This document shows positions 16,818 to 24,224 of a stretch of 64,000 bases of DNA, one piece after another. Source of the stretch: Streptomyces antnestii. GTDB lineage: Bacteria; Actinomycetota; Actinomycetes; Streptomycetales; Streptomycetaceae. Within the stretch, counting starts at the first letter, position 1; every line of letters begins with the position of its first letter. The position numbers and the translations under genes were made by a program. Below the pieces are notes generated by a model. That model was not told the origin of the DNA. It saw only the letters and a list, made by a program, of their open reading frames with translations, and did no database searches. The DNA is taken from the NCBI RefSeq assembly GCF_004005495.1, contig NZ_RZYA01000025.1:62001-126000 (forward strand), read 5' to 3'.

Positions 16818-17924
16818 TCACACGCCTGCGACGGGGGCAGTCGCCTGCCCCGCCAGCCAGCGGGCCAGCTCGTCGGCGATCCGGTCCGCCGAGGGGACCG
16901 ACTCCAGGCCGAGGGGGACGGTCGCCGCGGACACGATGTCGTGCAGCTTGACGGCAGTCAGCCGGAGCAGCGATCCGTCCCGGACCGGGGAGGCGCCGAG
17001 CTTCGTCGCGGACCTGATCACATCGGTGTACACCGACTGCGCGGACTTGTAGTCGATCAGGAGCGGAAGGTCCTTCTCCCAGCCCCGGGAGCTGCCCTTC
17101 CTGACGTCCTCGACGCTGTCGCGCCACGCGTCGACGACCTCTTGGACCTGCTCCTGCGGGTAGCGCATGAGGTACAGGTGGGTCGCCAGGTCGTACAGGG
17201 GGTCGCCGAACATCGCGAGTTCCCAGTCGATCACCCAGAGCCGGGCGGCCGGGTCCACGATGAGGTTCTCCCGGTGGAGATCCGCGTGCAGCAGGCAGAA
17301 GGGGCGCTCCACCATGCCCAGGACATGCTTCCGCAGGCGCGTGAAAGCCTCGCCGTCCAGTCCCAGGCTCGTGAAGAGCCCGCCGAACCGCTCCTGGTTC
17401 TTTTGGTACACCTGCTTTTCGGTGAACCTGATCAACCGCTCCAGGAATTCCGCCGAGTCCCCTTCGGGCGCCTGGTCCTCCTTGGTGCAATTTCTGGCAA
17501 TGGAGAGCGATTCAGGGCGCACTACGGCCATTTCATGGAACACCGCGCCCAGTTGGCCGCTGATATCCGCGGGGGCCGGGCGGCCCTGTTCGTGGAGGGA
17601 GCCGAGCGTGCTCCCCTCGATAAACCGCTGCAGCGGGGTGCCCTCGACCTCAACCACCTCGGGAATGCGCGACACTCGGCCCTTCAGGGCTCTGAGCAGC
17701 GGCTCTTCCGCTGTGAAGCAGCGCCGGTCGAACCAGAGGAGCCCGCTGCGCGGCTCCCGGCACTTCCAGCGGCCTGCCAGGGACGGGTCGTCCGTACGAA
17801 GAAAAGGGAGGACATAGGTCTCGTGGTGATGACCTTTGAGCGGCCCCTCGATCGACTGTTCGTCACCACTCAATGCGACAGCACGCCGCCAGGCCGCCGT
17901 CTTCGTCGTCGGGTCGGTTTTCAT
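16818..17924 (-). CDS. Aminoglycoside phosphotransferase (APH)-fold kinase
   Basis: A 368-residue kinase-like protein. The catalytic loop is LLHADLHRENLIVD (about residues 214-227), the metal-binding segment VIDWELAMFGDPLYDLATH (about 236-254), and the N-lobe is diverged without an obvious glycine-rich loop. APH-fold proteins phosphorylate aminoglycosides, choline, homoserine or other small alcohols; nothing here fixes the substrate. A start at ATG 17924 is chosen; GTG 17951 is possible. A 25-bp palindrome lies at 17965-17989, just upstream. It is downstream of devA-devB on the same strand, with a 105-bp gap. Confidence 0.75.
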   Translation of the reverse strand: MKTDPTTKTAAWRRAVALSGDEQSIEGPLKGHHHETYVLPFLRTDDPSLAGRWKCREPRSGLLWFDRRCFTAEEPLLRALKGRVSRIPEVVEVEGTPLQRFIEGSTLGSLHEQGRPAPADISGQLGAVFHEMAVVRPESLSIARNCTKEDQAPEGDSAEFLERLIRFTEKQVYQKNQERFGGLFTSLGLDGEAFTRLRKHVLGMVERPFCLLHADLHRENLIVDPAARLWVIDWELAMFGDPLYDLATHLYLMRYPQEQVQEVVDAWRDSVEDVRKGSSRGWEKDLPLLIDYKSAQSVYTDVIRSATKLGASPVRDGSLLRLTAVKLHDIVSAATVPLGLESVPSADRIADELARWLAGQATAPVAGV

Positions 17925-17964
17925 CGCCCATTCTTTCGCCAGGAGTAGCACCAGCGTTTTCGAA

Positions 17965-17989
17965 GTGGAGGAGTACGGTACTCCGCCAC
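17965..17989. promoter_or_regulatory. 25-bp near-perfect palindrome between devB and the APH-like gene
   Basis: Arms GTGGAGGAGTAC and GTACTCCGCCAC match in 11 of 12 positions around a single central G. It has no following T run, so it looks more like an operator for the APH-like gene than a terminator of devB; both readings remain open. Confidence 0.55.
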
Positions 17990-18029
17990 GCCGCTGCGTC
18001 CCAGAATCAACGGTGTGCGGGCGGAACCG

Positions 18030-18770
18030 TCACCCCCGCTCCCGCACCACCTGAAGCACCGGCTCCAGGGAGGACACCACCGCCTCCGCGCCCGCTTCCC
18101 TCAGCACCTTCGCCTTGCGTTCGTTGCGGGCGTAGCCGAGGAACGCGATGCCGGCCGCGGTTGCCGCCTCGAAGTCCGACGGAGTGTCGCCGATCATCAG
18201 GGACGCTTCGGGGGTCGCGCCCAGGGCGCCGAGCGCTCGTTGGACGCAGTGCGGGTGGGGTTTGAGGAGGTGGAGGTCCTGGGTGCGGCCGTAGACGTGC
18301 GGGGCGAAGCAGGTCGTGAGGCCGCGTGTGGCCAGGTAACGGGAGGCCACCGCCGGGGAGTTGTTGGTGGTGACGGCCAGGTGCGCGCCCACCGCGAACC
18401 AGGTCCTGATCAGCGGGTCGGCGTACTGCGTGGGCCAGGCCGAGGCCACCGCCGTCAGCTCCTGCTGGGTGAGGCGTTCCTCCAGCTCGACGACGAGGTC
18501 GCTGCCGGGGCTCCTGCGGTCGACCGCGCGCAGGACGGCGTGCGGGTCGGGTTCCGCGCGCTCCTCCTCGGTGAGCAGTCCGTGCAGGCCGCGCTCCTCC
18601 AGCCAGCGCACCTGATCGACGGCCACCCGTTCCGCGGAGTGCCCGGCGAAGAGCCGGCAGATCGGCCCGTCGAAGTCGAAGAGCACGAAGCGCGCCCTTT
18701 TGATCAATTCCCGCAGTGATTCCGTCGCTTCAGCCACCGGATCAGTCTGCTTCGTTGCATCAGAAGTCAC
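18030..18770 (-). CDS. devB: HAD-superfamily phosphatase DevB
   Basis: A 246-residue haloacid dehalogenase-type hydrolase. Motif I is FVLFDFDGPICRLF with the nucleophile DxD, motif II VTTNN, the motif III lysine is in LKPHP, and motif IV is MIGDTPSDFEAA. In S. coelicolor the devA regulator gene is followed by devB, a putative phosphatase/hydrolase needed for aerial development; the same pair is seen here. The start codon GTG 18770 shares its G with the devA TAG stop, so translation is probably coupled. The substrate is unknown. Confidence 0.8.
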   Translation of the reverse strand: MTSDATKQTDPVAEATESLRELIKRARFVLFDFDGPICRLFAGHSAERVAVDQVRWLEERGLHGLLTEEERAEPDPHAVLRAVDRRSPGSDLVVELEERLTQQELTAVASAWPTQYADPLIRTWFAVGAHLAVTTNNSPAVASRYLATRGLTTCFAPHVYGRTQDLHLLKPHPHCVQRALGALGATPEASLMIGDTPSDFEAATAAGIAFLGYARNERKAKVLREAGAEAVVSSLEPVLQVVRERG

Positions 18771-19621
18771 TAGGAGAGTGTCAGGTCCGTGGTGATGGTT
18801 TCCCAGAGGGCGTCGAACCACTTCTGCGATTCCTCCACGAACGCGGTGTCCCGCTGCCCGCTCCGCTTCTCGAACGAGAACAGCAGCGACTCCGTGCCGA
18901 GCGTGTCGTACAGGTCGAGCGTGCCGCTCTCGACCTCCTCCTCGCGCCGCGTGACCAGGTAGTACGAGAGCAGCGCCTCGCTCCCGTTCAGCACGTAGAG
19001 CTTGACCGGCGGGGTGAAGGGCAGCGCGCGGAACGTGACCTTCACGTCGATGCCGTGCGAGGACCGCAGCGCGCGCAGGTTGTGGCGCAGCACCAGGCCC
19101 TGCGCGTTGCGCTGGTCGAGCCAGCGCCGGTGCACGACGTCGTCGTGGCCCGCGCCCTCGACGGGGACGGGGAAGGCGAGGGAGATGTCGCGGCTGGGCA
19201 GCAGGATGCGGACGTCGACCGAGTCGGGGTGCACGCGGCCCTCGTGGATGAGGCGCACCGGCTCGCCGAGCGCCATCATCAGGGTCTCGGCGGTGAGGCA
19301 GACGGCGTCGATCCGCACGTGGGGGGCCGCGAACGCCTCGGACAGGCGCGGGGCCAGGCCGACCATCGTGGGCTGCGGTTCGTCGCGGGCCGGGGCCTGT
19401 GCGGCGATCCTCGGGGGGCTGCCCTTGCTCACGTTGCTGAGGAGGCCGTCCTCCTGAAGTGAGCGCAGGGCCTGCCGTACGGTGCCGCGCTCCACGCCGA
19501 ACTCCCCGGCCAGCTCCGCCTGCGTGGGCAGCCGCTCGCCCGGCCGGAGTTCACCCGCCTTGATGCGCGCCCGCAGGACGTCGGCGATCGCCTGGGGGGA
19601 GGACCTTCTGCTGCCGTTCAC
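18770..19621 (-). CDS. devA: GntR-family developmental regulator DevA
   Basis: A 283-residue regulator. The N-terminal GntR wHTH spans about residues 6-70 (QAIADVLRARIKAGELRPGERLPTQAELA, then GVERGTVRQALRSLQEDGLL). A ~200-residue C-terminal domain, unlike the common FadR or HutC types, follows. It matches the S. coelicolor DevA arrangement (GntR plus HAD phosphatase), required for aerial hyphae and reported to repress its own promoter. GTG 19621 is chosen because AGGAG lies 9 nt upstream; the longer opening to 19648 lacks this. It is divergent from two small membrane-protein genes. Confidence 0.8.
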   Translation of the reverse strand: MNGSRRSSPQAIADVLRARIKAGELRPGERLPTQAELAGEFGVERGTVRQALRSLQEDGLLSNVSKGSPPRIAAQAPARDEPQPTMVGLAPRLSEAFAAPHVRIDAVCLTAETLMMALGEPVRLIHEGRVHPDSVDVRILLPSRDISLAFPVPVEGAGHDDVVHRRWLDQRNAQGLVLRHNLRALRSSHGIDVKVTFRALPFTPPVKLYVLNGSEALLSYYLVTRREEEVESGTLDLYDTLGTESLLFSFEKRSGQRDTAFVEESQKWFDALWETITTDLTLS

Positions 19622-19774
19622 TGCAACGTTCTCCTGGGTCACAACCAAACGCTACAACTAACCGCTATTTGGCGGGAGTTGTTGAGGAGTTGTTTATTCC
19701 CTCCGGCCAAGTGGGGACAACTTCAGTGTAGTTGGTTGCCAACTTGGAGCAAGATGGCCTAAGGAGGAACCGCC
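19622..19774. promoter_or_regulatory. Divergent devA / small-membrane-protein control region with palindromes
   Basis: The 153-bp gap holds paired ACAAC/GTTGT elements near devA (about 19640-19692, including ACAACT and AGTTGT as an inverted pair). Near the small gene it holds a perfect palindrome AGTTGG-TTG-CCAACT at 19730-19744. The same palindrome with one centre change recurs at 20056-20070 before the second small gene. The A/T-rich, repeated motif suits an operator of DevA or of a local regulator. Confidence 0.55.
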
Positions 19775-19963
19775 ATGCCCGTCCTCACCTTGCTGTCCGC
19801 GGTGTGCGTCGTCACGTTCGAGCAGCTGGTCCAGTGGCAGTACGGGCCCGCCGGGATCGCCGGCCTCCTGCTCCTCACGATCGGCGCCAGGACGAAGAGC
19901 CCCACGTGCAGTTCCGTCGGGGCCGTGCTGCTGGCCCTGATGCTCGCCCGCCCCGCACTCTGA
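19775..19963 (+). CDS. Small membrane protein, first of two tandem paralogues
   Basis: A 62-residue protein, almost wholly hydrophobic. TM1 is at about residues 1-16, then the motif FEQLVQWQYGPAGIAG (about 15-30), then TM2 (about 28-37) and a third hydrophobic end. It shares the E-Q-L-x-Q-W-x-Y-G-P-x-G-I core and size with the next gene. ATG 19775 has an excellent Shine-Dalgarno (AAGGAGGA, 6 nt). No function is known to me. It is divergent from devA, with the palindrome 31 bp before its start. Confidence 0.75.
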   Translation: MPVLTLLSAVCVVTFEQLVQWQYGPAGIAGLLLLTIGARTKSPTCSSVGAVLLALMLARPAL

Positions 19964-20055
19964 CGCTGATTATGACCCCACAACTTCCCGCCATCTTACG
20001 GGAGTTGAGGAAAAGGTGGTTAGGAGTCGGTGTTCGGCGGAGATAAGTACCTTGG

Positions 20056-20070
20056 AGTTGGTCGCCAACT
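20056..20070 (+). promoter_or_regulatory. Palindrome AGTTGG-TCG-CCAACT before the second small gene
   Basis: It is the same 6-bp arms as the site at 19730, with the same downstream TTGG, 73 bp before the second paralogue. A CGGGAGTTG block upstream (about 20000) also recurs in the devA promoter. The promoter and gene therefore appear to have been duplicated together. Confidence 0.6.
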
Positions 20071-20142
20071 TGGGCCACTTGGACGACATGGTCAGCAGCC
20101 CGGAAGGTTGGCTACCAGCTCCCGGACTGAAGGGGGACAGAC

Positions 20143-20328
20143 ATGCCGTTCATCGCCATCGCCGTAGCAGCCCTCGCCATCGGATTCGAGCAGCTCATCC
20201 AGTGGAAGTACGGGCCGCTGGGCATCATCGCGTTCGTCGCGCTCTCCATCGGCCTCAAGGCCAGGAACAACGTCATCAGCGGAATCGGAGCGGTGATCCT
20301 CGTGATGCTGCTCTCCCAGAGCGGCTGA
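20143..20328 (+). CDS. Small membrane protein, second tandem paralogue
   Basis: A 61-residue protein with the same layout as the gene at 19775: a hydrophobic N-terminus, FEQLIQWKYGPLGIIAF (about residues 15-31), a second helix and a hydrophobic end. About half of the aligned residues match the first copy. ATG 20143 follows GGGGGAC 5 nt upstream. A terminator hairpin follows at 20327. The function is unknown; both copies probably insert in the membrane with the QW-Y-G-P turn at the surface. Confidence 0.75.
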   Translation: MPFIAIAVAALAIGFEQLIQWKYGPLGIIAFVALSIGLKARNNVISGIGAVILVMLLSQSG

Positions 20329-20365
20329 CCGGGCTCCCTTCCGGAGGGGAGCCGGGAGCCCGGTC
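20327..20365. terminator. Hairpin terminator after the small membrane genes
   Basis: 12-bp arms GACCGGGCTCCC and GGGAGCCCGGTC match perfectly around a 15-nt loop. It sits immediately after the stop codon and between convergent genes, so it can serve both. Confidence 0.7.
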
Positions 20366-20402
20366 ACGCCTCGGTGTCACAGCACGCCTCAGGAAGTGCG
20401 CC

Positions 20403-21656
20403 TCAGAAGATGTCCGGGCACCAAGGTCGCCTGGACGTACGCAGCAGGGCGTCGGCGACGGCGGCGGCGCCCGCCTTCTCCTCCCGGACGCGGCCGAGCG
20501 CGGCGAGCCGCACCGCGGACTCGTCACCCAGCCACAACGTCCCCAACTCGCTCACGTCCAACGTGAGTTCGGCTTCCTCTGAGGTCGGCGCGCACACCGC
20601 ACCCCCGGGCTCCGCGTCCAGGCGGTAGCGGCCCCCGGAGAGGCCGGCCGCGTCGTCGACCTCGATGACCAGCGATCCCGGTACCGCGTACGTGCGCGCC
20701 TCCAGGGCCCGTACGACGTCGAGGATCCGCACCCACAGCCAGTCGGCCTGCGTGACGACGCCGGCCGCCCGCGGGTCGGGCAGCAGATGCGGGAGCAGGT
20801 CGTCCGGGGCCCGGTAGCCCGTGCGGACGGTCGTGACCCAGTCGACGGAGCAGACGTAGTGCCACAGCGCGCGCTCGGCGGCCGGGGTGACGGCGATCAG
20901 GTCCCGGACGGTCGCCGTGTTCCGCGGCTGCTTGCTGTCGCCCCAGGCGTCGTCGGTGGCGTAGACGATCAGGCCCTCGGGCTCGCCGTTCGCCGCGCGG
21001 TAGACCGCGTAGAACGGCTCCTTCCAGGGTTCCTCGGGGGTCGCCGCGAGGCCCGTGTTGCGGCGCCACCACAGCTCGTCGCGGTCGACGACACCGTGCC
21101 GGGTGGCCCGTAGCCGCTCGTGCAGCTCCGGGCCCGTCTTGCGGACGTCCTCACCGTCGACGAGATCGACCCGGCCCCCGTCGTCCGGGCCCGCCCGGCG
21201 CGGGTCGAGACCGGTGCGCGGGACGTCCACGGCCCACTCGGTGAGGGAGGTGGCGGGGCCGAAGCCGTAGCGGCCGTAGATCGGGTACTCGGCCGCGATG
21301 AGCGTCGCGACGACATCACCGCGGGCCTTCGCCTCCGCCAGGTCGGCGGTCATCATCCGGCTCAGCAGGCCGCGCCTGCGGTGTGTGGCGCTGACCGTGA
21401 CGTTCGAGATCGCGTCGGCGGGGACGGGGGCGCCGCCCGGCACGGTCAGTTCCTGCGGGAACGAGCGGAACGTGGCGACGCAGCGGCCGGCGTCGAACGC
21501 GCCCCGCACCCGGGAGACGCGGTTCTCCTCCCGGCGCTTTTCCAGGGTTTCGGGCGACACGGGGGTGCTTCGCAGGAAACCGGTGTTCAGGGCGCGGGAC
21601 CAGTCGGCGAGCTCGTCGTCTGTGATCGGACGTACGTCGATGTCGTCACGGTTCAT
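20403..21656 (-). CDS. Eis-like GNAT N-acetyltransferase
   Basis: A 417-residue enzyme of the Eis type: an N-terminal GNAT domain with the acetyl-CoA loop VSATHRRRGLLSRMM (about residues 88-102), a second degenerate GNAT domain, and a C-terminal sterol-carrier-like domain. The conserved YPIYGRYGFGPAT (about 124-136) carries the catalytic tyrosine region. The protein ends in phenylalanine, whose carboxylate is catalytic in Eis. Eis-type enzymes acetylate several amines of aminoglycosides and other substrates. The native substrate is unknown. It is convergent with the small membrane genes. Confidence 0.85.
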   Translation of the reverse strand: MNRDDIDVRPITDDELADWSRALNTGFLRSTPVSPETLEKRREENRVSRVRGAFDAGRCVATFRSFPQELTVPGGAPVPADAISNVTVSATHRRRGLLSRMMTADLAEAKARGDVVATLIAAEYPIYGRYGFGPATSLTEWAVDVPRTGLDPRRAGPDDGGRVDLVDGEDVRKTGPELHERLRATRHGVVDRDELWWRRNTGLAATPEEPWKEPFYAVYRAANGEPEGLIVYATDDAWGDSKQPRNTATVRDLIAVTPAAERALWHYVCSVDWVTTVRTGYRAPDDLLPHLLPDPRAAGVVTQADWLWVRILDVVRALEARTYAVPGSLVIEVDDAAGLSGGRYRLDAEPGGAVCAPTSEEAELTLDVSELGTLWLGDESAVRLAALGRVREEKAGAAAVADALLRTSRRPWCPDIF

Positions 21657-21974
21657 CTGGTCACGCTAAGCGTGTGGGGGTGGGGTGTCACCTGGATTTG
21701 GCGGGCCCGCGGGAGGCGTGGTCGGCGCCACCGCAATGGCACCCTGCGCGCGGGCTGTGCCCACCCTCCCCCAGCTCTCGGCTTCGCTCGAGCCGGGGGA
21801 CCCCCATCGCCCCTGGCGGCCCAGCTGCCCACAGAGGGAGCGAGCAGGCAGAGGCAGCCACGGGCGGGCGCAGGTGGGCACAGTGAGTGCAGGCGCGCCT
21901 GGGCGGGCACAGCGCGCGGAGCGAATGCCGCGCGCGCAGCGTGCAGGCAGGCACAGCGAGCGCAGCGTGCAGGG
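21657..21974. other. 318-bp intergenic region made of repeated sequence
   Basis: No gene is visible. It contains a copy of the dispersed hairpin repeat (21745-21837). After it, a run of short GC-rich reiterations built on GCGCAGCGTGCAGG and GGCACAGCG lies at about 21890-21972, ending at the asparaginase stop codon. Such decay suggests a hotspot for slippage. Confidence 0.7.
21745..21837 (-). repeat. Dispersed hairpin repeat, copy A
   Basis: Read on the bottom strand it runs CTGTGGGCAGCTGG, CCAGGGGCGATGGGGG, then a stem CCCCCGGCTCGAGCG / CGAAGCCGAGAGCTGGGGG, then GGGTGGGCACAGCCC. It matches copy B (60464-60562) over about 85 bp with only a few differences. A variant with another internal stem is at 50974-51037. 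Confidence 0.85.
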
Positions 21975-22937
21975 CTAGAACGTCGCCCTGATCTCGCCCA
22001 CCACTCCGCCGCCCCCGTGCAGCGGGGCCTCGCCGATGCGGGGGACTATGTCGCCGTCGACGCCCAGCATGGCCAGCGCGCGGGCCAGGACCGGGCCGAG
22101 GGCGCGCGTCGCGCCGTCGTCGATCTTGAAGGCGAGGGCGCGTCCGTCCGGGAGCGCCACGGCCTGGACCGCCTCCGCGCCCATCTTCGACAGGGCGCCC
22201 GGCACCGCGCGCATCAGCCACGTGTCGGGGCGGCGCGTACCGGCGACGTACTCGGGGTGCGCCCGCATCGCGTCGGCGACCCGGCGCTCCGGCGAGCCCT
22301 CGGGGGCGAGCACGAAGTGCCGGAAGGCGCGGGCGAGGCCGGTGAGGCTGATGGCCATCAGGGGCGCCCCGCAACCGTCCGTACCGACCGCCGCGACGGG
22401 CTCGCCGGCGGCCTCCTCGACCACCTCGTGGATGAGGCGCTGGAGCGGGTGCTCCGGGGCGAGGTACGAGTCCTTGGGCCAGCCGTTCAGGTCACAGGCG
22501 GCCAGCATCGCCGTGTGCTTGCCGGAGCAGTTCATCGTGATCCGCTCCCGGCCGGCGCCCGACGCCAGGTAGCTCTCGGTCTCGACCGGGTCGAGCGGCA
22601 GGTCGGGCGGGCACTGGAGCTCGGACGCGGTCAGCTCGTGCTCGGCCAGCATCTTCTGGACGAGGTCGAGGTGGAAGGTCTCACCGGAGTGGCTGGCCGC
22701 CGCGAGGGCCAGGCGCTCGCCCGAGAGGTCGAGGCCGGCGCGCAGCACGCCCGCCGCCTGCATCGGCTTGTTCGAGGAGCGCGGGAAGACCGGCGCGGTC
22801 ACGTCCCCGAGCGCGTGTTCCACACTGCCGTCCGCGGCGAGCACCACCAGGCTGCCACGATGGTGGCCCTCGACGAAGCCGGAACGGACGACCTCGGCGA
22901 GGACCGGGGGTATGGCTGCGGCGGAGGAACGGGACAT
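21975..22937 (-). CDS. Asparaginase (Rhizobium-type, PF06089)
   Basis: A 320-residue enzyme converting L-asparagine to aspartate and ammonia. It lacks the classical TG-T asparaginase motifs but has those of the R. etli-type family: FPRSSNKPMQA with the Ser-Lys pair (about residues 51-61), AAASHSGE (about 79-86), MNCSGKHTAML (about 134-144) and GTDGCGAP (about 184-191). Start is ATG 22937. It is preceded by a long hairpin that isolates it from rsiG. It ends inside a repeat-rich spacer. Confidence 0.85.
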   Translation of the reverse strand: MSRSSAAAIPPVLAEVVRSGFVEGHHRGSLVVLAADGSVEHALGDVTAPVFPRSSNKPMQAAGVLRAGLDLSGERLALAAASHSGETFHLDLVQKMLAEHELTASELQCPPDLPLDPVETESYLASGAGRERITMNCSGKHTAMLAACDLNGWPKDSYLAPEHPLQRLIHEVVEEAAGEPVAAVGTDGCGAPLMAISLTGLARAFRHFVLAPEGSPERRVADAMRAHPEYVAGTRRPDTWLMRAVPGALSKMGAEAVQAVALPDGRALAFKIDDGATRALGPVLARALAMLGVDGDIVPRIGEAPLHGGGGVVGEIRATF

Positions 22938-22950
22938 GGGTGGTGGCCTT

Positions 22951-22992
22951 CCGGGGCGGGTCCATGGCGGGCCATGGACAGACCCGCCCCGG
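22951..22992 (-). terminator. Long hairpin, terminator of rsiG
   Basis: Arms CCGGGGCGGGTC and GACCCGCCCCGG match perfectly over 12 bp. An inner TCCATGG/CCATGGA pair extends the structure. It lies 32 bp after the rsiG stop and 14 bp before the asparaginase start on the same strand. Confidence 0.75.
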
Positions 22993-23024
22993 CACGGGCC
23001 ACCGGGATCACCGGTGCGGCCGCG

Positions 23025-23645
23025 TCACGCGAGCAGGTCGTCTACTTGTGCTTCTCCTTCACGGTACCTGCGGGCGATCTCGGCGCTGCAATCGTCGGCC
23101 GTCGTCTGGAGCAGGTGACGGCGCCGGGAGACCTGCTGCTCGTAGCGGACGAGGCGGCCCATCGCCGTGTGCAGCTCGTCGTCCGTCCGGGCGTCCAGGT
23201 CGGAGAGCTCGACCTCCGCGAGCATCTCGGCGGCCAGCCCCCGGATCTCCTCGCTGCGCGGCGTGCCGAGGGTGACGTGGCGGGCGGAGGAGCGGTGGCG
23301 GGTGGCCTTGTCGGTGAGGATCTCGGAGAGCCGGTCCACGACGGGCGCCTCGGGGTCCCTGCGCCGGGCCACCTCGGCCCGCAGGATGTCGATACGGCCC
23401 TGGAGCAGCCGCCGTACGTAGCTCAGGTCGGCCTCGTCCTGCTGGGCGTCGCGGCGCAGCGTGCGCAGCTCGGGAAGCCGCAGCGCGGACAGGTCGTGGG
23501 CGGGCGCCTCGGGCAGCTCGGGGCTGCCGACCCGCTGCGTGGGCGGGCGGGGCGTGCTCAGGCGGTTCGTACCGGTGATGCGACTGGCGTGCGTCAACGA
23601 AATGGGCGCCCCTGGGGGCTGCCCGATGCTCGATGTGTGGCTCAT
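23025..23645 (-). CDS. rsiG: RsiG, c-di-GMP-dependent anti-sigma factor for WhiG
   Basis: A 206-residue, mainly helical protein. Both copies of the RsiG c-di-GMP signature E(X)3S(X)2R(X)3Q(X)3D are present exactly: E71-S75-R78-Q82-D86 and E169-S173-R176-Q180-D184. They lie in the two halves of an antiparallel coiled coil. In Streptomyces, RsiG loaded with a c-di-GMP dimer sequesters the sporulation sigma factor WhiG. The poorly conserved N-terminal ~50 residues are Pro/Ser/Thr rich. Start is ATG 23645; a longer opening to 23708 is unlikely. It is divergent from dtd. Confidence 0.92.
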   Translation of the reverse strand: MSHTSSIGQPPGAPISLTHASRITGTNRLSTPRPPTQRVGSPELPEAPAHDLSALRLPELRTLRRDAQQDEADLSYVRRLLQGRIDILRAEVARRRDPEAPVVDRLSEILTDKATRHRSSARHVTLGTPRSEEIRGLAAEMLAEVELSDLDARTDDELHTAMGRLVRYEQQVSRRRHLLQTTADDCSAEIARRYREGEAQVDDLLA

Positions 23646-23786
23646 TGCGTCCCTACCGTCCCCTCGACCGGACCGACGCGGTGCACCGCGTGGGAGCAAT
23701 CGTGCCACTCCGAGTGGTCGCTCTGTGCATGAGTGCCCCTAATCCGCCCCGGATGGGCGGTTCGGGAGCACGGCATGATGGTCCGT

Positions 23787-24212
23787 ATGCGAGCAGTGGT
23801 GCAGAGGGTGGACGGCGCGAGCGTCGTGGTGGACGAGGAAGTCGTCGGCGAGATCAAGGGCGAGGGGCTGTGCGTCCTCGTGGGGGTCACGCACGAGGAC
23901 ACCGAGGAGAAGGCGGCCCAGCTCGCCCGCAAACTCTGGTCCGTCCGCATGCTCGCCGACGAGAAGTCGTGCAGCGACATCGACGCCCCGCTCCTCGTGA
24001 TCAGCCAGTTCACGCTCTACGGGGACGCCCGTAAGGGCCGCCGCCCCACGTGGAACGCGGCGGCCCCGGGACCGGTGGCCGAGCCGCTGGTCGACGAGGT
24101 CGTGGCGCAGCTGCGGGCCCTGGGGGCGACCGTGGCGACGGGCAGGTTCGGGGCGAAGATGCGGGTGTCCCTGACGAACGACGGCCCGTTCACGGTGCTG
24201 CTGGAGATGTAG
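23787..24212 (+). CDS. dtd: D-aminoacyl-tRNA deacylase
   Basis: A 141-residue enzyme that removes D-amino acids mischarged onto tRNA. It has the standard family opening MRAVVQRVDGASV, the catalytic SQFTLYGD motif (about residues 72-79, with the active-site Thr) and the cross-subunit NDGPFT near the end (V in most bacteria is F here). The length is normal. ATG 23787 is chosen by family N-terminus; ATGs at 23775 and 23778 are in frame. It is divergent from rsiG and convergent with the ygfZ-like gene. Confidence 0.93.
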   Translation: MRAVVQRVDGASVVVDEEVVGEIKGEGLCVLVGVTHEDTEEKAAQLARKLWSVRMLADEKSCSDIDAPLLVISQFTLYGDARKGRRPTWNAAAPGPVAEPLVDEVVAQLRALGATVATGRFGAKMRVSLTNDGPFTVLLEM

Positions 24213-24224
24213 CCACCGCGGGAA

